Origin: Euryarchaeota archaeon UBA103
GTDB taxonomy: Archaea > Thermoplasmatota > Poseidoniia > Poseidoniales > Thalassarchaeaceae
Length of the DNA: 64,000 nucleotides
Direction of reading: 5' to 3'
NCBI GenBank assembly: GCA_002506825.1
Contig: DAYH01000030.1
Location: 17,491 to 81,490, forward strand
Positions 60,476-64,000 of this stretch are shown here, in pieces. Positions within the stretch are counted from its first letter, which is position 1; each line of letters begins with the position of its first letter. The notes beneath the pieces are model-generated. The model made no database searches, was not told the origin of the DNA, and worked only from the letters and a program-made list of their open reading frames with translations. The translations under genes and the position numbers were made by a program.

Positions 60476-62001
60476 GTCGCCTCGGCACCTCCTTCGTTCA
60501 CTAGTCCTAGGGACTTCTCCACTTTAAGTGAAATCCTCGAGAGAATCAGCGCTACCACCCAAAAGAAGGTAGCGGCGAAAATAAGAGGCTCCAGATAGTC
60601 ATCACCGAACTGAAAGTCTGTAGCAGGTAGAATTTTTGAGATCGCGAATAGGTCCAGAACTCCAAGGAGGTAGACTAAGGTGGTGTCCTTCCAAAGGCCG
60701 ATGAAGATACTCACTATGGCTGGTAGCGTGGTCCTGACAGCTGATGGGAGCTCTACGAATAGCTTGACCTGGGTCGAGCTTAGTCCCAATGCAGTTGCGG
60801 CCTCGACCTGTCCCCTGGGTACGTTTTGAAGACCTCCTCTGAGGACCTCTGCTATGTAGCAGGCACCGAATATAGAGAATGTAAAAATGGTTCTCATGAC
60901 TACGTCTGCGTCATAGAATGGCCTAATGATATCAGGTAGGATGAATAATGCGATGAAGAGCCAAGCAACCATTGGACCTGATCGTATGAACTCGATAATG
61001 AAGGTTGAAGGTAGACTGAAGAATGGGAGATCGCTTCTCCTTCCGAATGCGAGAAGCACTGATAATGCCGAGCCGAGGACTAGGGATGCGGAAATTAGTA
61101 TCAAGTTAACGTAAAGCCCGCCCCATAGGAATGGCTCTATCCCCTTCTCTGCCAGGCCCCTGTCGATAAGTGCATCTGGTGGGTCGAGAAGGGCTATGGC
61201 CACGAAGAAAGTGATGACTCCGGAAATTGCTATGTATGAACGTAATTTGTTGACTTGGAACTCCTCGGACCTCTCAGTGTACTTTCTCGATGCCCAGAAA
61301 GAGCCGGCGCCAAGAAGTGCCGTTATCGATAGATTTGCCATTACGCCGTCAGGATTGTAGTTTAGTTTGGCTGGAAACCAAACGTAGAACATGCAGACCG
61401 CCCAGAGAATTCCTAACTTGATGGCGAAACCACGGTTTGTTTCTTTCGTGGTTCCCAATGCTGAGCAGATGATCAGAGTGCTTAGAATCAGGCTTGGCCA
61501 GAGTCTCCATGTCTGATTCTCAAAGTCGGGATTGACTACACCGGTATTTATCTCGATACCGAGGAACAGGGTCGCCCTATTAGCCCATATCACATCCCAT
61601 TCAGCACCGACAATTACGAAGTAAGATAACCCTGAGACGACGAAGTAGGTTGTCCAAGCTACCAGTAGCCCTAGCAAAGGTGCTCCCTTCGACCTTGTGA
61701 AAGTACCCTTGAGGACTATAGAAAGTGACGTTGACCAAGCGAAGAAAGCCACAAGTGCAGCAATCAGACAGTAAGCTATGTTTTTCCACTCGCTGACGTC
61801 TAGGTATAGGGCATCCATCTCAGTGAGGTACGTGTTTACAGCTAGAGCCAAAGACAGGATAAGAACCACGGCCGAGAATATATTCTCATTGGAATCATTG
61901 ACCCACTTGGCCGGCTTACCTGAAACACTCTCATCGAACACGGAGTACCACTCTAGTGCCCTAGTGGGGAAGCTAGTAATTTGTGACTTATCTGACATCA
62001 T
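60472..62001 (-). CDS. aapM: Polar amino-acid ABC transporter, permease M with N-terminal extension
   Basis: 509 residues. The last 230 are the typical permease domain (ALSVLLAFGR to VEKSLG) with the coupling loop EAATALGL and the PRGQVEA / PSAVRTTLPAIVS elements of AapM/GltK. The first 250 contain about six additional membrane helices not found in GltK, similar in principle to rhizobial AapM but longer. The gene overlaps both neighbours by four bases, so the operon is tightly coupled. Confidence 0.9.
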   Translation of the reverse strand: MMSDKSQITSFPTRALEWYSVFDESVSGKPAKWVNDSNENIFSAVVLILSLALAVNTYLTEMDALYLDVSEWKNIAYCLIAALVAFFAWSTSLSIVLKGTFTRSKGAPLLGLLVAWTTYFVVSGLSYFVIVGAEWDVIWANRATLFLGIEINTGVVNPDFENQTWRLWPSLILSTLIICSALGTTKETNRGFAIKLGILWAVCMFYVWFPAKLNYNPDGVMANLSITALLGAGSFWASRKYTERSEEFQVNKLRSYIAISGVITFFVAIALLDPPDALIDRGLAEKGIEPFLWGGLYVNLILISASLVLGSALSVLLAFGRRSDLPFFSLPSTFIIEFIRSGPMVAWLFIALFILPDIIRPFYDADVVMRTIFTFSIFGACYIAEVLRGGLQNVPRGQVEAATALGLSSTQVKLFVELPSAVRTTLPAIVSIFIGLWKDTTLVYLLGVLDLFAISKILPATDFQFGDDYLEPLIFAATFFWVVALILSRISLKVEKSLGLVNEGGAEAT

Positions 62002-63851
62002 ATCTGCACCCTCGTCACTCTTCTATTGTAGAAATTCATGATGGCGGAAATCACTAGGCTCCCGACTTGGTAGGTTATCAATATCAATATGAATGTGGGG
62101 ACGGCTTTACCGATCTTATTGACTATCACCAGGTTAATGTAGAATATGTCGTTGTAAGCCACGACCATCGCGAGGCTGGAATTCTTCCAGACATTCATGT
62201 ATTGGTTGTTTAGAGCAGGCACCATACTCCTGAGGGCTTGGGGCATGATCACCAGCCGGAGCCTCTGGAATGGAGTTAGGCCCAATGAGATACCTGCCTC
62301 AATCTGTCCACGAGGAAGTGATTGGATACTTCCTCTGACTATCTCTGCCACAATTGCACTGGTATAGATTGTCAGACCGGCTATAATGCAAATGAAGGGG
62401 AGCGTTATCTCGAAACCCCCTTCCACGACCCAGCTTCCGGGCGACGCCGGGATGCGCTTCCATATCGTTGGGACGTCCCATCCATTCGAGAGCGATATTG
62501 CTGTCGCCACCACGAATGCCCCGACCCATATCCTGAATCGTGATCTGAGTCCCTCGTCCGAGTCATCGAAGCCGTCTCGATCTGCGTAGGTAGTATATGC
62601 CTTGGCTAGCAGGAGCACTAATGCGGCAATCAATAGTAGACCTGGTTCAATTGCTGGAGTGAAAATACCTTGGTTGCTGATTAATATTGTTCCTGCTACA
62701 TCGAACTCATCGACCATGTTGGGAAGGGTGTTACCGACGGTAATCGAAATCGTGAAGAGCAGGAGGGCCAGTGGCATATTCCTGAATATCTCAACGTAGA
62801 CGGTACCGAAGCCAGAGGACAGCTTGTGGTTGGAGAGCCTCATTACACCGACAATGATGCCTATCACTGTGCATAGAAAGATACTGACGAGAACCACACG
62901 AACCGCATTAATCACGCCCGCCCAGTGGAAGTCCCATCTGGTGCCCGTGTATGGATTGACCTGATCAGGCCAGTTAGTTATGCTGAAGCCAGCGATCGAA
63001 TCCATGAAATCCCAACTGACGTCCCAAGTGGGATCGGTCCTCAGAAGGAGTAAAATTCTGAATGAGGCATACAAAAGGAGAGGAATGGAAATTAGGAACG
63101 CCATTGAGGAGTGCCTCTTGTTGACGACGGCGGGTTTGGCAGATTCCTTTGACATCACTACTAGCCAGACGGTTATTGTCAGTAGCATTAGGATGGAGAA
63201 GAGCTTGTCTTGATCATAGTATAACGCTGGCACGTAGACCGAGAGCATTGAGAGATTGAATAGGCATATGAAGAATAACGAGATGGCAGAGATTGATATG
63301 ATCACGTTCCTCCACGAGCCTTTCCACATTTCTACCGCGCCCCTAGGCTTCAGGATGGACTCTATGATGAGGACTGAGAGTTCCCTCATCTCGTCCTGGA
63401 TAAGTAGGAATCCAGTCAGGAATGCCCCTCCTATGACAAGGAAGGGGGCCTGGGTCCTGGAAGATAGCTCAATATTCTCCGCTATAGCCCAGAATAGTAC
63501 AAGTCCAACCACTCCGGTCAAAGTAGCGATATACGACTTGTAGTCGCCTAAATTTCTCAGTGTCCGTAGGGAGATCTCATTCTGCACTATAGCGAAGAAG
63601 AATAGGAATAAGCCGCCTACAATCAGTACTTGATCGCCTAGGGGGTAGTAAGTAGCACTGGGATTTCCAGCGATAACGATATTCAAGGAGATTTGCTTGG
63701 ACATGTCGACAGACATGCCCATGAATAGGACGAGGTATTTCCACAGGACTAAGATTGCAGTGATAGTTAGAAGGGCTTTCCCAGATGCCCTCAGTGGATT
63801 CTTGGTAGCGGATGAGAGATAGCTCTGGACATTCATCCGAAGAGCTTGCAT
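61998..63851 (-). CDS. aapQ: Polar amino-acid ABC transporter, permease Q with N-terminal extension
   Basis: 617 residues; about eleven or more membrane helices. The C-terminal domain has AIVAEIVRGSIQSLPRGQIEAGISLGL followed by VIMPQALRSMVPALNNQY and KNSSLAMVVAY, the AapQ/GltJ signature. The N-terminal half (about 1-300) is a hydrophobic extension with roughly seven more helices, compared with about 400 residues in total for rhizobial AapQ. The ATG at 63851 is preceded by AGGTGA at four bases' distance. An A/T-rich TATA candidate is centred 30 bases upstream, giving the permease part of the operon its own promoter after the hairpin. Confidence 0.9.
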   Translation of the reverse strand: MQALRMNVQSYLSSATKNPLRASGKALLTITAILVLWKYLVLFMGMSVDMSKQISLNIVIAGNPSATYYPLGDQVLIVGGLFLFFFAIVQNEISLRTLRNLGDYKSYIATLTGVVGLVLFWAIAENIELSSRTQAPFLVIGGAFLTGFLLIQDEMRELSVLIIESILKPRGAVEMWKGSWRNVIISISAISLFFICLFNLSMLSVYVPALYYDQDKLFSILMLLTITVWLVVMSKESAKPAVVNKRHSSMAFLISIPLLLYASFRILLLLRTDPTWDVSWDFMDSIAGFSITNWPDQVNPYTGTRWDFHWAGVINAVRVVLVSIFLCTVIGIIVGVMRLSNHKLSSGFGTVYVEIFRNMPLALLLFTISITVGNTLPNMVDEFDVAGTILISNQGIFTPAIEPGLLLIAALVLLLAKAYTTYADRDGFDDSDEGLRSRFRIWVGAFVVATAISLSNGWDVPTIWKRIPASPGSWVVEGGFEITLPFICIIAGLTIYTSAIVAEIVRGSIQSLPRGQIEAGISLGLTPFQRLRLVIMPQALRSMVPALNNQYMNVWKNSSLAMVVAYNDIFYINLVIVNKIGKAVPTFILILITYQVGSLVISAIMNFYNRRVTRVQI

Positions 63852-63875
63852 CGAGTCACCTACTGCCTATCAATC

Positions 63876-63886
63876 AAAAATTTATG
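63876..63886 (-). promoter_or_regulatory. TATA element for the permease operon
   Basis: CATAAATTTTT on the minus strand is centred about 30 bases before the aapQ ATG and immediately follows the hairpin that closes the binding-protein message. Its T-run might equally be the termination signal of that message. Confidence 0.4.
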
Positions 63887-63890
63887 TTGG

Positions 63891-63917
63891 CCCTGGGAGG
63901 GAAGCCCCCTCCCAGGG
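63891..63917 (-). terminator. Perfect 11-bp hairpin between binding-protein and permease genes
   Basis: CCCTGGGAGGG (63891-63901) and CCCTCCCAGGG (63907-63917) pair completely around a five-base loop. It begins 34 bases after the binding-protein stop codon and a short T-run follows it on the minus strand. Such hairpins after highly expressed binding-protein genes protect or end the upstream message so that less permease is made; this role is inference. Confidence 0.65.
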
Positions 63918-63951
63918 TTTACGTGTTTGTGTTAGCTATTCCACTAAGGAA

Positions 63952-64000
63952 TCACTTGATTGGAGGCGCGTACTGTAGACCACCCTCGGAAACGAGAGCG
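63952..64000 (-). CDS. aapJ: Polar amino-acid ABC transporter, substrate-binding protein (C-terminus only)
   Basis: Only the last 15 codons plus stop lie in the window. The reading ALVSEGGLQYAPPIK ends at TGA (63952-63954); the GGLxYAPP ending is the usual C-terminus of AapJ/BztA-type binding proteins. Its place ahead of two permeases and an ATPase on the same strand agrees. The identity rests on a short stretch plus context. Confidence 0.65.
   Translation of the reverse strand, partial: ALVSEGGLQYAPPIK

Noticed and set aside
1..64000. CRISPR arrays, insertion sequences, integrases, toxin-antitoxin pairs, rRNA genes
   Set aside because: None seen. The RHH protein at 1779 could have been an antitoxin, but no toxin-like gene is next to it; its neighbours are an HD hydrolase and a helicase.

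Overview
The window is dense, intron-free archaeal sequence (about 1 gene per kb, many 1-4 base overlaps, no gene-free stretch over 300 bases). Archaeal markers are class I lysyl-tRNA synthetase, aRF1 with NIKS and GGQ motifs, aIF2-beta, aTrm56, a NOG1-type GTPase, a GfcR-type PRTase regulator and archaeal-type UMP kinase. They sit beside bacterial-looking metabolism: a 2-oxoacid dehydrogenase complex with LipA and LipB, folate genes (FolB, FolP), a tripartite polar amino-acid ABC transporter and carAB. Giant secreted calcium-binding proteins complete a picture that best fits a marine, surface-ocean heterotroph of the Marine Group II / Poseidoniales type. This assignment is inference from gene content and protein style; no rRNA is present.

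Layout. 1-4.8 kb: start of gdhA (leaving the window), an HD phosphohydrolase, a tandem ribbon-helix-helix regulator with a large inverted repeat in front of it, and an XPD-like iron-sulfur helicase. 4.8-16.8 kb: two secreted, membrane-anchored surface proteins on the minus strand; the larger (about 2983 aa) joins calcium-binding repeats, a transglutaminase-like domain lacking its catalytic His, many Ig-like modules and a cytosolic DUF4129-like tail. 16.9-18.2 kb: tRNA-Leu(UAA), then a folate pair (FolB plus a pteridine-reductase-like SDR). 18.3-25 kb: a lipoate/2-oxoacid dehydrogenase operon, lipA-E1alpha-E1beta-E2-E3-lipB. 25-29.2 kb: class V aminotransferase, UbiX-like flavin prenyltransferase, a SAP-domain M28 peptidase and a peroxiredoxin whose TATA element lies inside an inverted repeat.

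29.2-42.7 kb is an information-processing and nucleotide region: argS, aRF1, pyrH, small zinc-ribbon proteins, a NOG1-type GTPase, PCD, nitroreductase, quinone oxidoreductase, aIF2-beta, dUTPase, GfcR-like regulator, lysS, DUF2071, a DCC protein and a pseudouridine synthase. 42.7-51 kb: carB, carA, aTrm56, a membrane protein, folP, a TraB-family protein and DUF2061. 51-59.7 kb: thiolase, a flotillin/NfeD pair, small membrane proteins, a hotdog thioesterase, an ABC exporter, a lipoprotein and NAD kinase. 59.7-64 kb: an amino-acid ABC transporter (ATPase, two permeases with long N-terminal membrane extensions, and the C-terminus of the binding protein cut by the window edge).

Functionally the window links amino-acid and peptide uptake (ABC transporter, M28 peptidase, GDH, aminotransferase) to oxidation of 2-oxoacids by a self-lipoylated dehydrogenase complex, with folate and pyrimidine synthesis nearby. 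No CRISPR array, insertion sequence, prophage or defence island was seen. The best candidates for new biology are the giant surface protein with a degenerate transglutaminase core, the operator-like inverted repeats over predicted TATA boxes, the SAP-M28 fusion and the cluster of tiny zinc-binding proteins.
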